Assembly: GCA_023430545.1 (NCBI GenBank)
Contig: JAEZAF010000124.1
Span: 1 to 7,273, forward strand
DNA length: 7,273 nucleotides
Direction: 5' to 3'
Source: Chloroflexota bacterium
GTDB lineage: Bacteria > Chloroflexota > Anaerolineae > Aggregatilineales > Phototrophicaceae
A program made the translations under genes and the position numbers. Numbering within the stretch: the first letter of the stretch is position 1; each line of letters starts with the position of its first letter. This document shows, one piece after another, positions 1 through 5,740 of this stretch. The notes under the pieces are model-generated. The model did no database searches. It was given only the letters and a program-made list of their open reading frames with translations, and was not told the origin of the DNA.

Positions 1-38
1 CTGTCCGCCCGACGATAGGAGATAAAAATTCTGACCAT
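1..38 (-). CDS. TIR-domain protein, N-terminal fragment (cut by window edge)
   Basis: Only the first 12 codons and two further bases lie in the window, reading MVRIFISYRRAD and continuing past base 1. The string (R/K)IFISYRR(A/S)D is the hallmark first beta-strand and box 1 of bacterial TIR domains, so the family call is strong despite the short length. The start is the ATG at 38-36, preceded by AGGTG (49-45) with 6 bases of spacing and by a good promoter at 75-102. Bacterial TIR domains typically hydrolyse NAD+ or make cyclic ADP-ribose-type signals, often as effectors of anti-phage defence, or act as adaptors. Which role applies here depends on the domains beyond the left edge (TPR, WD40, NB-ARC, SAVED and others are common partners), none of which can be seen. 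Confidence 0.75.
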   Translation of the reverse strand, partial: MVRIFISYRRAD

Positions 39-44
39 CCAGCC

Positions 45-49
45 CACCT
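45..49 (-). promoter_or_regulatory. Shine-Dalgarno site of the TIR-domain gene
   Basis: The minus strand reads AGGTG, ending 6 bases before the ATG at 38. It supports that ATG as the true start. The start is independently favoured because the TIR box 1 motif begins two residues after it. Confidence 0.55.
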
Positions 50-74
50 GACGCTATGAAGTGAATCTGCTATC

Positions 75-102
75 AGTATAGCTTTGCGGATAGGGATGCC
101 AA
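75..102 (-). promoter_or_regulatory. Sigma-70-type promoter for the TIR-domain gene
   Basis: On the minus strand TTGGCA (102-97, five of six consensus positions) is followed after 16 bases by TATACT (80-75, five of six). Transcription would begin near base 68, giving a leader of about 30 bases that contains the AGGTG ribosome site. The position fits separate transcription of the TIR gene rather than read-through from crtI. Not experimentally supported. Confidence 0.5.
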
Positions 103-115
103 AATGAAGGATTTT

Positions 116-131
116 CTGGTTATACGACCAG
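116..131. repeat. Short inverted repeat upstream of the TIR promoter
   Basis: CTGGT (116-120) and ACCAG (127-131) flank TATACG. The repeat is centred about 55 bases upstream of the predicted TIR transcription start, where activator sites often lie. Five-base arms are easily found by chance, so an operator role is only a suggestion. Confidence 0.25.
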
Positions 132-175
132 TTCCATACGGTTGTGGATGAGGCTTTGACAACGTTAGGCCAGTT

Positions 176-197
176 CCCTCCCCGAAATCGGGGAGGG
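176..197 (-). terminator. Perfect GC-rich inverted repeat downstream of crtI (terminator or dispersed repeat)
   Basis: Bases 176-185 and 188-197 are perfect 10-base reverse complements separated by AA, giving a very stable hairpin 14 bases past the crtI stop. No T run follows on the minus strand (the next bases are AACTGG), so it is not a classic intrinsic terminator, although it could slow polymerase or protect the 3' end. The plus strand continues with a second G-rich copy (GGGAGGGG, 201-208). From memory, runs of this CCCTCCCC...GGGGAGGG type are scattered between genes in many bacterial genomes including Chloroflexota, so it may be one copy of an intergenic repeat family. Confidence 0.5.
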
Positions 198-210
198 TCA
201 GGGAGGGGTC

Positions 211-1716
211 TTATCTCGATACCGTCACCGGCATGGCTTCCATAATCAGGTTCTCCGCGATGATCGACGACGACAGCACACCGGGCAGGCCCGCACCGGG
301 ATGCGTCCCCGCGCCGACGAAGTACAGGTTCTCGAAGTCCTCACTGCGGTTGTGCGGACGGAACCACGCCGACTGCGTCAGAATCGGCTGCACCGAAAAC
401 GCCGATCCCTGATAGCTGTTCAGCACATTCTGGAAGTGTAACGGATCGATATAGTGTTCAGCGACGATGTTGGCCTGAAGATCCGGCAGATAATTCGCTT
501 CCAGAAAGCCCATGATCGCGTCACGGTAGGGTTTCGCCTTCAGCCGCCAGTCGGTCCCGGAACCGAGATGCGGAACCGGCGACAGTACATAGAACGACTC
601 GTGTCCGTCCGGCGCAATCGTCGGGTCGGTGATGGTCGGCATATGCAGGTACAGCGAGAAATCATCCGAGACGACCTTCTTATTGAAGATGTCATCCAGC
701 AGGCCCTTATAGCGCTCACCGAGGATGATGTTATGGTGGGCGAGGTCGGTATCCAGATAGCGCCGTTTCGTCCCGAAGTAGATCACGAACAGCGACATAC
801 TGTACTTCATGTTCTCGATGCGGCGGTTGGTATTCTTACGCCGGTACTGCGCCGGGATCAGATTGCGATAGGTGAACGCGACATCGGCATTGCTGATGAT
901 CGCATCGGCGGTGTGAACGCTGCCGTCGCTCAGGCGGATACCCGTCACGCGGCGCTTGGCATCGTCCACCACGATCTCGACGATCTCGGTGTTCAGGTGG
1001 ATTTTGCCGCCCAGCTCACGGAACAGCCGTTCAAAGGCATTGACCAGCGCACCGGTTCCACCCATCGCATACCACACACCCCACTGACGCTCCAGATAAT
1101 GGATCATGGCGTAAATCGACGGCGAGTCGAACGGGTTACCACCGATCAGCAGCGGATGAAACGAGAAGCAGCGCCGCAGGAACTCGTCCTTCACGAACTT
1201 GCTGGCGTACTGGTACACGCTCAGGTACGACTGCATTTTGATCAGGTCCGGCGCGACCTTGAGCATATCTGTCACGGAGAGGAAGGGCTTATCCGCCAGT
1301 TCGACAAAGCCCTTCTCGAAGATCGGTTTGGTGCTGGCGATGAACCGCTTGTAATTCTCGACATCCCCCGGCGACCGTTTGCGGATCTCTTCGATGATGA
1401 ACGCCTCATCACCGTTGTAATCGAAGCGGCGGCCCTCATGGTCGAAGATGCGGTAGTACGGGTTGCACTCCACAAACTCGACGTAATCTTCACGCTTTGC
1501 CCCGGCCATCTCCCAGATGTCGTCGAACATGAACGGCGCGGTGATGATCGTCGGCCCACCGTCGAATTTGAAGCCGTTCACGTCATATACATAAGCGCGT
1601 CCGCCGAGCTTGTCGCGCTTTTCGAATAACTCGACTTCGTAGCCCCGTGCAGCCAGTCGCACCGCCGCACCGAGTCCACCAAAGCCGCTGCCAATCACGA
1701 TCACTTTCTTACTCAT
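211..1716 (-). CDS. crtI: Phytoene desaturase, CrtI family
   Basis: A 501-residue FAD-dependent flavoprotein that introduces double bases of conjugation (desaturation) into phytoene during carotenoid synthesis, normally at the membrane surface. The N-terminus has the dinucleotide-binding motif GSGFGG (residues 9-14), the ribose-binding acidic residue E32, then GGRA (38-41) and FDGGPT (51-56). The mid-C-terminal part carries LYLHMPTITDPTIAPDGHES followed by FYVLSPVPHLG, characteristic of CrtI rather than of general amine oxidases. The C-terminus has the FAD-contacting VGAGTHPGAGLPGVLSSS near residues 467-483. Length matches the family (about 490-510). The ATG at 1716 has AGGGA eight bases upstream and lies just before the FAD motif. 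No crtB or other carotenoid gene is adjacent, so the number of desaturations (neurosporene, lycopene or more) cannot be told. A related CrtI-like saturase or isomerase activity is less likely. Confidence 0.92.
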   Translation of the reverse strand: MSKKVIVIGSGFGGLGAAVRLAARGYEVELFEKRDKLGGRAYVYDVNGFKFDGGPTIITAPFMFDDIWEMAGAKREDYVEFVECNPYYRIFDHEGRRFDYNGDEAFIIEEIRKRSPGDVENYKRFIASTKPIFEKGFVELADKPFLSVTDMLKVAPDLIKMQSYLSVYQYASKFVKDEFLRRCFSFHPLLIGGNPFDSPSIYAMIHYLERQWGVWYAMGGTGALVNAFERLFRELGGKIHLNTEIVEIVVDDAKRRVTGIRLSDGSVHTADAIISNADVAFTYRNLIPAQYRRKNTNRRIENMKYSMSLFVIYFGTKRRYLDTDLAHHNIILGERYKGLLDDIFNKKVVSDDFSLYLHMPTITDPTIAPDGHESFYVLSPVPHLGSGTDWRLKAKPYRDAIMGFLEANYLPDLQANIVAEHYIDPLHFQNVLNSYQGSAFSVQPILTQSAWFRPHNRSEDFENLYFVGAGTHPGAGLPGVLSSSIIAENLIMEAMPVTVSR

Positions 1717-1754
1717 CCGCTACATCCCTGCCCAGTCTGATCTCGTCAATCCAG

Positions 1755-1780
1755 ATTATCTCATGCACAGACATCATGAG
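1755..1780 (-). promoter_or_regulatory. Candidate crtI promoter (extended -10) with overlapping inverted repeat
   Basis: The minus strand reads TGAGATAAT (1763-1755), an extended -10 element with GATAAT matching five of six positions. There is no convincing -35. The start point would lie near 1748, giving a leader of about 30 bases that includes AGGGA (1729-1725). An inverted repeat CTCATG (1760-1765) / CATGAG (1775-1780) overlaps the upstream edge of the -10, where a repressor would block polymerase. Carotenoid genes are often light- or redox-controlled, but no specific regulator motif is recognised. Confidence 0.3.
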
Positions 1781-1843
1781 TATATCGAAGCTAACGTAGG
1801 AGTGTTACAGGATCATCAAGTACTCATCTTGTCTCCGAGTCAA

Positions 1844-1872
1844 CGTCAACGAGCGTAGAGGAATCGTTGACG
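1844..1872. repeat. 9-base inverted repeat in the divergent crtI / SH3-protein intergenic region
   Basis: CGTCAACGA (1844-1852) and TCGTTGAC followed by G (1864-1872) are exact reverse complements around an 11-base spacer. The left arm is preceded by an overlapping direct copy of TCAACG (1840-1845). The repeat sits 74 bases before the plus-strand start at 1946 and about 95 bases behind the predicted crtI start point, so it could serve either divergent gene as an operator. It is not followed by a T run, so it is not a terminator. Confidence 0.35.
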
Positions 1873-1945
1873 AATCACCAGATTTTGTATGCCGCGCCAA
1901 TGTTAAACTATAGGATATGGTTCGCTCTCTATTGAATGGCACAAC

Positions 1946-3493
1946 ATGAAAATTCGGTTGGCTTTACTTCTCATTCTTCTAAATGTTTATACCGTCTTCG
2001 CGCAGACGCCTCCACCTGAGGAAGTCCCGCCTGATCCGGAATATACGTTCGCTGCTGGTGAGCAGGTCATCGTGCGCACACCTCCCGGCGACAACCTTCG
2101 ACTGCGTAGCCACCCCGATGCAAAATCAGCGCTGATTCTCAATATGTCAAATGGATTGGTAGTGACGGTGGTCGACGGTCCGGTTAGTGTCATGGTGCTT
2201 GACGATAAGGGTTATACCCTTGCATATGAGCGGTGGTGGGAAGTCGAACTTTCCGGTGGCACGACAGGGTGGGCCTTAGGCAGTCGTAATAGGGTGAACT
2301 TCCTGATGCCGCTTCCTCAGTCCACGGCTGAAATCACCTGTGAGGACGCGCCAGAACCACGCCTTGAGATTGGGGAACAGGGCCGTGTGGCATCTGATGC
2401 GGTGGCTGTGCTATACACCTCACCGCAGGCCATGGAAGTTGTCACGGAACTGGCGGGGCGTGAGCTGTTTGAGGTGCTGGATGGCCCGGAATGCGGCGTG
2501 AGCAGCAATTATATGTGGAAAGTCCAGAATGGTGATGAAATCGGCTGGATGACAGAAACCGATTACTTCACCGAATATCGTTACATCACGGAGCCAATGG
2601 ACGCAGTCGCTGACGATGAAGAGACTACTGAGTGCCCAGGTGGGTTGACGCAGCAGTTAGAAGTCGGCGGACAGGCAAAAGTGATCGCGGATCTGGATGA
2701 ACCGCTGAACGTGCGCTCTCGTCCTACGATTAACGGAATTGACCTGTATCTGCTGTACAGCGATGAGATTGTCACCGTGACCGAGGGGCCGTTGTGCTAT
2801 CCGATCAATGGCGACAATCAAAGCTGGTGGCGGGTGGAAAATCCGCGTGGGGTCGAGGGGTGGATTGCAGAAGGCGATGCTGATGGTTACTGGCTGCTGT
2901 TCTATGACGAGGGCATGGCAACGCCAACCCCGACGCTGGATGCGGCCTGTATCCTGACCACGCTGTCTGGTGTCAATCTTCGCAGCGGCGCAGGTGCGGA
3001 ATTTGAGCGCGTGGGAAGCGCAGGAGCGGGTGTGCCATTGGGGGCAGATGGACAGGCGCTTGCCAGCGATGGCACCCTCTGGTGGCGGCTGGCCGATGGT
3101 CAGGGATGGGTTGCCGCGAGTCTGGTATCAGCAGGCGAGGGCTGCGAACGTTTAACGTCTGCTCCCGCTTCCACACCGAAGGCTGCTACTCCAAATGCCA
3201 CCTCGACGGTTTCCGCGACAGCGACCGCTGGTCCTGCACTGTCTCCCACAGTCAATCCGAATGCCGCCTGTCTGGTGACAACCCTGCAGGGTGTGAACTT
3301 CCGCGCCGCACCGAATACCGAAGCCGAGCGGATCGGCAGTGCATTGGCGGATACCGTACTCGAAGCCGATGGACAATTCAAAGGTGCTGACGGGTTTACA
3401 TGGTGGCGGCTGGTCGATGGTCAGGGCTGGGTGCGCGAGGACTTAGTTGCTGAGAGCGCGGGTTGCAGCGCTTTGCCTGACGCACCAGCGTAG
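1946..3493 (+). CDS. Exported multi-SH3b-repeat protein
   Basis: A 515-residue protein with an N-terminal signal peptide (hydrophobic stretch at residues 4-19, probable cut after VFA at 19) and about five bacterial SH3-like (SH3b) repeats: roughly 38-122, 139-213, 239-320, 334-400 and 441-507. The repeats carry the usual landmarks: NLRLRS or NVRSRP or NLRSGAG near the start of a unit, and WW(R/E)V...GW(V/I/A) near its end; unit 2 has lost the NxR start. TPTPT (326-330) and a Pro/Thr/Ala-rich linker (about 402-438) separate units. SH3b domains usually bind cell wall or other surface ligands, and no catalytic domain is attached, so the likely role is surface binding or scaffolding outside the membrane. 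Cysteines occur only in pairs bracketing repeats 2-5. Two stop codons (TAG TAA) end the gene. No clear ribosome site precedes the ATG. Confidence 0.85.
   Translation: MKIRLALLLILLNVYTVFAQTPPPEEVPPDPEYTFAAGEQVIVRTPPGDNLRLRSHPDAKSALILNMSNGLVVTVVDGPVSVMVLDDKGYTLAYERWWEVELSGGTTGWALGSRNRVNFLMPLPQSTAEITCEDAPEPRLEIGEQGRVASDAVAVLYTSPQAMEVVTELAGRELFEVLDGPECGVSSNYMWKVQNGDEIGWMTETDYFTEYRYITEPMDAVADDEETTECPGGLTQQLEVGGQAKVIADLDEPLNVRSRPTINGIDLYLLYSDEIVTVTEGPLCYPINGDNQSWWRVENPRGVEGWIAEGDADGYWLLFYDEGMATPTPTLDAACILTTLSGVNLRSGAGAEFERVGSAGAGVPLGADGQALASDGTLWWRLADGQGWVAASLVSAGEGCERLTSAPASTPKAATPNATSTVSATATAGPALSPTVNPNAACLVTTLQGVNFRAAPNTEAERIGSALADTVLEADGQFKGADGFTWWRLVDGQGWVREDLVAESAGCSALPDAPA
2948..3466 (+). 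repeat. Internal duplication: SH3b units 4 and 5
   Basis: The last two SH3b units share the pattern AC-(L/I)-x-TTLxGVN-(L/F)-R at their starts and WWRL(A/V)DGQGWV near their ends, with equal spacing (65 residues) between the bracketing cysteines. At DNA level 3080-3111 and 3401-3432 match at 30 of 32 bases, offset by 321 bases (107 codons). The high identity of this core against weaker identity elsewhere suggests a duplication followed by divergence or local gene conversion. Confidence 0.7.
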
Positions 3494-3574
3494 TAAGCTG
3501 CTGAGGCGCAAAATTGTCGTACAAACAAAGGAACTCTCAAGTCACTACAGGTGTCCCTGTGTTTGTCTATCATT

Positions 3575-3578
3575 GGAG
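3575..3578 (+). promoter_or_regulatory. Shine-Dalgarno site deciding the start of the 3587 gene
   Basis: GGAG ends 8 bases before the ATG at 3587. An in-frame GTG at 3551 has no such site and would add 12 residues ahead of the signal peptide, so the ATG at 3587 is preferred. Confidence 0.65.
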
Positions 3579-3586
3579 ACCATACT

Positions 3587-4192
3587 ATGCTTCACACTAA
3601 GCTGCGCTATGTACTAGCAGGGTTGGTTGTCGCTGTACTGGCTTTGCCCGTTCTCTCCAACGCTGTGAGAAATCAGCCTGTCGAGGCGCATCCGCGTGAC
3701 TTCGCAGAAACGATGTTCTCTCATGGAGACTGGCTGAAATGGAGTCGTCACGAGGCTGCACTTAATGGCCTTGTTGGTAACCCTGAGCAGGAAAATATCG
3801 CGGTGATGACCTATGGTTCATACGCTATCATGACTGGACAAAATCCAAATCCGGTTCTGTTGTCGAGAGATAGTCTGGTGGTTGTTTATCAGGTACTGGG
3901 TGATATACCGGAATTGAATGGTTTCGGTTCAGCAGCCGGAAGAACTGACATCGCAGGATTTATTTTTGTTTACGATGCTCAGACAGGAGTTAACATTTTA
4001 TCAACTGCGCTTGTTAAAGGTAAACCAGGGGTGCTGGACTTAAATTTTATTCCCGCAGATACTGGCGAAGTACCCTCTATCGATCCCGCGCGTATGCCAA
4101 CCGTCATTCCAACGAATGCTTTGGAAGTCCCACCACCTATCCATCTGCCGCCTGAGTCCACTGCGGAACCTCTTCCACTGCCACTCAATTAA
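3587..4192 (+). CDS. Exported protein of unknown function with proline-rich tail
   Basis: Not recognised as a known family. The 201-residue product starts with a clear signal peptide: MLHTKLR, a hydrophobic run (about residues 8-22), then a likely cut near VEA (residues 32-34). The middle (about 35-150) has mixed alpha/beta character with the stretch DSLVVVYQVLGDIPELNGFG and AGFIFVYDAQTG, and no cysteine. The last 45 or so residues are rich in proline (for example EVPPPIHLPP and EPLPLPLN) and likely extended. No membrane anchor or sorting signal is seen, so it is probably released or wall-associated. It lies 93 bases after the SH3b protein on the same strand and is followed by a strong terminator, so the two may be co-transcribed envelope genes. 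Sampled GC is lower than in the neighbours (about 37% in row 3961-4020). Confidence 0.7.
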   Translation: MLHTKLRYVLAGLVVAVLALPVLSNAVRNQPVEAHPRDFAETMFSHGDWLKWSRHEAALNGLVGNPEQENIAVMTYGSYAIMTGQNPNPVLLSRDSLVVVYQVLGDIPELNGFGSAAGRTDIAGFIFVYDAQTGVNILSTALVKGKPGVLDLNFIPADTGEVPSIDPARMPTVIPTNALEVPPPIHLPPESTAEPLPLPLN

Positions 4193-4206
4193 GTTCTGGC
4201 ATCAAC

Positions 4207-4236
4207 AAAAATCGGCTGAGAAGGTCAGCCGATTTT
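4207..4236. terminator. Bidirectional intrinsic terminator between convergent genes
   Basis: Bases 4208-4219 and 4225-4236 form a perfect 12-bp stem with a GAAGG loop. The stem begins with an A run and ends with TTTT, so it reads as an intrinsic terminator on both strands. It lies 15 bases after the stop of the plus-strand gene at 4192 and 61 bases past the stop of the minus-strand gene at 4298, serving both. Confidence 0.85.
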
Positions 4237-4297
4237 GATTCGTATGCGTTATAGACTCACAGATCAGATGGCGGGCAAATGTGATCGATAGATCAGT

Positions 4298-5110
4298 CTA
4301 CCAGTACCAGATCTGGTTCCATGCTTCCATCCAGTCCTTGCCGGTGCTGACGACTTTCTGCTGCTCGACGATCTCCACGCCGTACTTGCCTTTGAAGTCC
4401 TTCACCTTGTCGATGGCATCGACCTCAATGGTGATGCGTGTCGGACCCGCTGGCACATACGGCCTGACCGCGCCCAGATTGCGCAGCGCCTGTTCCGCGC
4501 CATCCTCGATCATCTGGCGTGCGCGTACCGGCGGAATCTGCCGGGCGGAGTAGCGACCCAATCCGTGTTTCACCGCGACGGTGGTCAGACCGTCCCCCAG
4601 CAGTTCCTTCGACTCCCGGCAGACGGCGGTATCACCGGTCACCAGCGCCACCGGCACGCCGTAATGCCCGACCAGCGCGGCATTGACTCCCACTTCGCCC
4701 ACCAGATCATCATTGAACCACAGGTTGAACCATTTTACGGTCGAGATGGTATGGCACAGCACGCCATCTGCGGTGTTATTGCGGGCGTGCATCCCCACCA
4801 ACAGCACGGCGTCACAGCCTTCTTCCAGCATCTCGGTATAGCGCGACCACGGATGATGCGCCACCCATTCGCAGTCCGGGTCCAGCAGTTCGGGCAGAAA
4901 CGAATTAAACGACCAGTCGCCGCCCGCGCCGTGACAGTCCACCGCCACGATCTGAGTTGCACCAGCCTTTTTCGCCCCACGGATCGCCGCGTTGATCTCT
5001 TCGGTATACAGGCGGCGTCCGGCTTCGTACTGCGGTGCGCCGCCGTTCACCTGATCCCATGTGACAATCCCGCTGACGCCTTCCATATCGGCCATGATCA
5101 GTACACGCAT
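4298..5110 (-). CDS. M55 family zinc metallopeptidase (DppA-like D-aminopeptidase)
   Basis: A 270-residue protein matching the usual length of DppA-type D-aminopeptidases, self-compartmentalising decameric zinc enzymes that remove N-terminal D-residues such as D-Ala from short peptides. The diagnostic MADMEG motif places D8 and E10 at the same positions as in Bacillus subtilis DppA. The other metal ligands are H60 (in VDCHG), H108 (in GMHAR) and E139 (in GEVGVNA). No signal peptide is present, so it acts in the cytoplasm. Likely substrates are D-amino-acid peptides from cell-wall turnover or uptake, though no dpp transporter genes are nearby. GGAG lies 11 bases before the ATG, a somewhat long spacing. 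It is the last gene of the minus-strand block, 43 bases after the ClbS-like gene, and ends in the aromatic tail WNQIWYW. Confidence 0.9.
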   Translation of the reverse strand: MRVLIMADMEGVSGIVTWDQVNGGAPQYEAGRRLYTEEINAAIRGAKKAGATQIVAVDCHGAGGDWSFNSFLPELLDPDCEWVAHHPWSRYTEMLEEGCDAVLLVGMHARNNTADGVLCHTISTVKWFNLWFNDDLVGEVGVNAALVGHYGVPVALVTGDTAVCRESKELLGDGLTTVAVKHGLGRYSARQIPPVRARQMIEDGAEQALRNLGAVRPYVPAGPTRITIEVDAIDKVKDFKGKYGVEIVEQQKVVSTGKDWMEAWNQIWYW

Positions 5111-5153
5111 GAAATTGAATGCTCCGTAAGTAATAAGGTTGTGTCAGGTTAAA

Positions 5154-5660
5154 TCAGGGCTGTGACCGAAGATTTTCCACATACCGCGCCAGATCGTCAT
5201 AATGATCGACATAATGCCCGTAGGTATTGCCGACGAAGTAATCCAGCAGCGACTCGCCGCGCCCGTGCGGAAACAGGCTGGCGTCGTTCAGTTCGCGCTC
5301 GCTGATGCGGCTCAGCAGGGCTTCCAGCTTGTGTGGGATCGCATCGAAGTCCGTCAGGACATCTTCCAGCGGACGGAACTCGTTGCGCCGGAACGTCTCG
5401 GCATTGGTCGCATCCACATCGGCGATCCAGTCTGGCTCATCTCCACGGAGCAGTGCGTCGATCAGTGCCATACCGTCTTCTTCATACCAGATGATATGCG
5501 CGATCAGGTCCTTCACCGACCAGTCCGCCTGTGGCCCCGGACGGCGCTCCATCTGTTCGAGTGTCAGAGTTTGCCACAGCGCGGCAAAGCGCGACCGTTC
5601 CGCCAGAATGCGTTCCAGCAGTACCTGCGGAGTCATAAAGGGATTTTGAGATGAGGTCAT
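5154..5660 (-). CDS. ClbS/DfsB (DinB-like) four-helix bundle protein
   Basis: A 168-residue cytoplasmic protein from the ATG at 5660. It has the family signature WSVKDLIAHIIWYE (W47 to E60) and the C-terminal NTYGHYVDHYDDL. Three histidines, H55, H149 and H153 (an HxxxH pair), fit the metal-binding triad of DinB-like proteins. Relatives include ClbS, which protects against colibactin, and many thiol-dependent or uncharacterised DinB enzymes; the substrate here cannot be assigned. The start was chosen because GGGGA lies 9 bases upstream. An ATG at 5708 in the same frame would add 16 residues without homology and lacks a ribosome site, and the ATG at 5636 also lacks one. The gene lies between the methyltransferase-like gene (80 bases) and the M55 gene (43 bases) on the same strand. 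Confidence 0.8.
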   Translation of the reverse strand: MTSSQNPFMTPQVLLERILAERSRFAALWQTLTLEQMERRPGPQADWSVKDLIAHIIWYEEDGMALIDALLRGDEPDWIADVDATNAETFRRNEFRPLEDVLTDFDAIPHKLEALLSRISERELNDASLFPHGRGESLLDYFVGNTYGHYVDHYDDLARYVENLRSQP

Positions 5661-5667
5661 CGCGTGC

Positions 5668-5706
5668 GGTCCCCAGTCACATATAAGCTGAATTGTACCG
5701 GGGACC
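5668..5706 (-). promoter_or_regulatory. Inverted repeat enclosing the ribosome site of the ClbS-like gene
   Basis: GGTCCCC (5668-5674) and GGGGACC (5700-5706) are exact 7-base complements around 25 bases. In the minus-strand transcript the downstream arm contains the GGGGA ribosome site used for the ATG at 5660, so pairing would hide it. The loop contains TACAAT (5698-5693) and TTATAT, which could be a -10 element. In that case a shorter transcript would lack the upstream arm and escape pairing. This is speculative. Confidence 0.3.
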
Positions 5707-5740
5707 ATCAGAGGGTGCTAATGCATTGGATACAGATGTT

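Noticed and set aside
100..165. Short plus-strand frame MKDFLVIRPVPYGCG near 104
   Set aside because: It has only 15 codons, no ribosome site and no similarity, and lies across the TIR promoter region.
454..1629. Long plus-strand open frame of 391 codons opposite crtI
   Set aside because: It lies wholly antisense to a gene with unmistakable CrtI motifs, has no domain sense in its translation, and arises from the codon bias of the opposite strand.
3082..3390. Overlapping open frames on both strands inside the end of the SH3b gene
   Set aside because: They mirror the repeated SH3b sequence in other frames; the SH3b frame has clear domain structure throughout.
3547..3560. Small hairpin ACAGG-TGTC-CCTGT after the SH3b gene
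   Set aside because: A five-base stem without a T run is too weak to call a terminator or attenuator.
3551..3586. Upstream in-frame GTG start at 3551 for the 201-residue exported protein
   Set aside because: It lacks a ribosome site, while GGAG sits 8 bases before the ATG at 3587 and the shorter form starts directly with a proper signal peptide.
4282..4295. TGATC-GATA-GATCA inverted repeat past the M55 gene stop
   Set aside because: The stem is only five bases and has no T run; the strong hairpin at 4207-4236 is a sufficient terminator.
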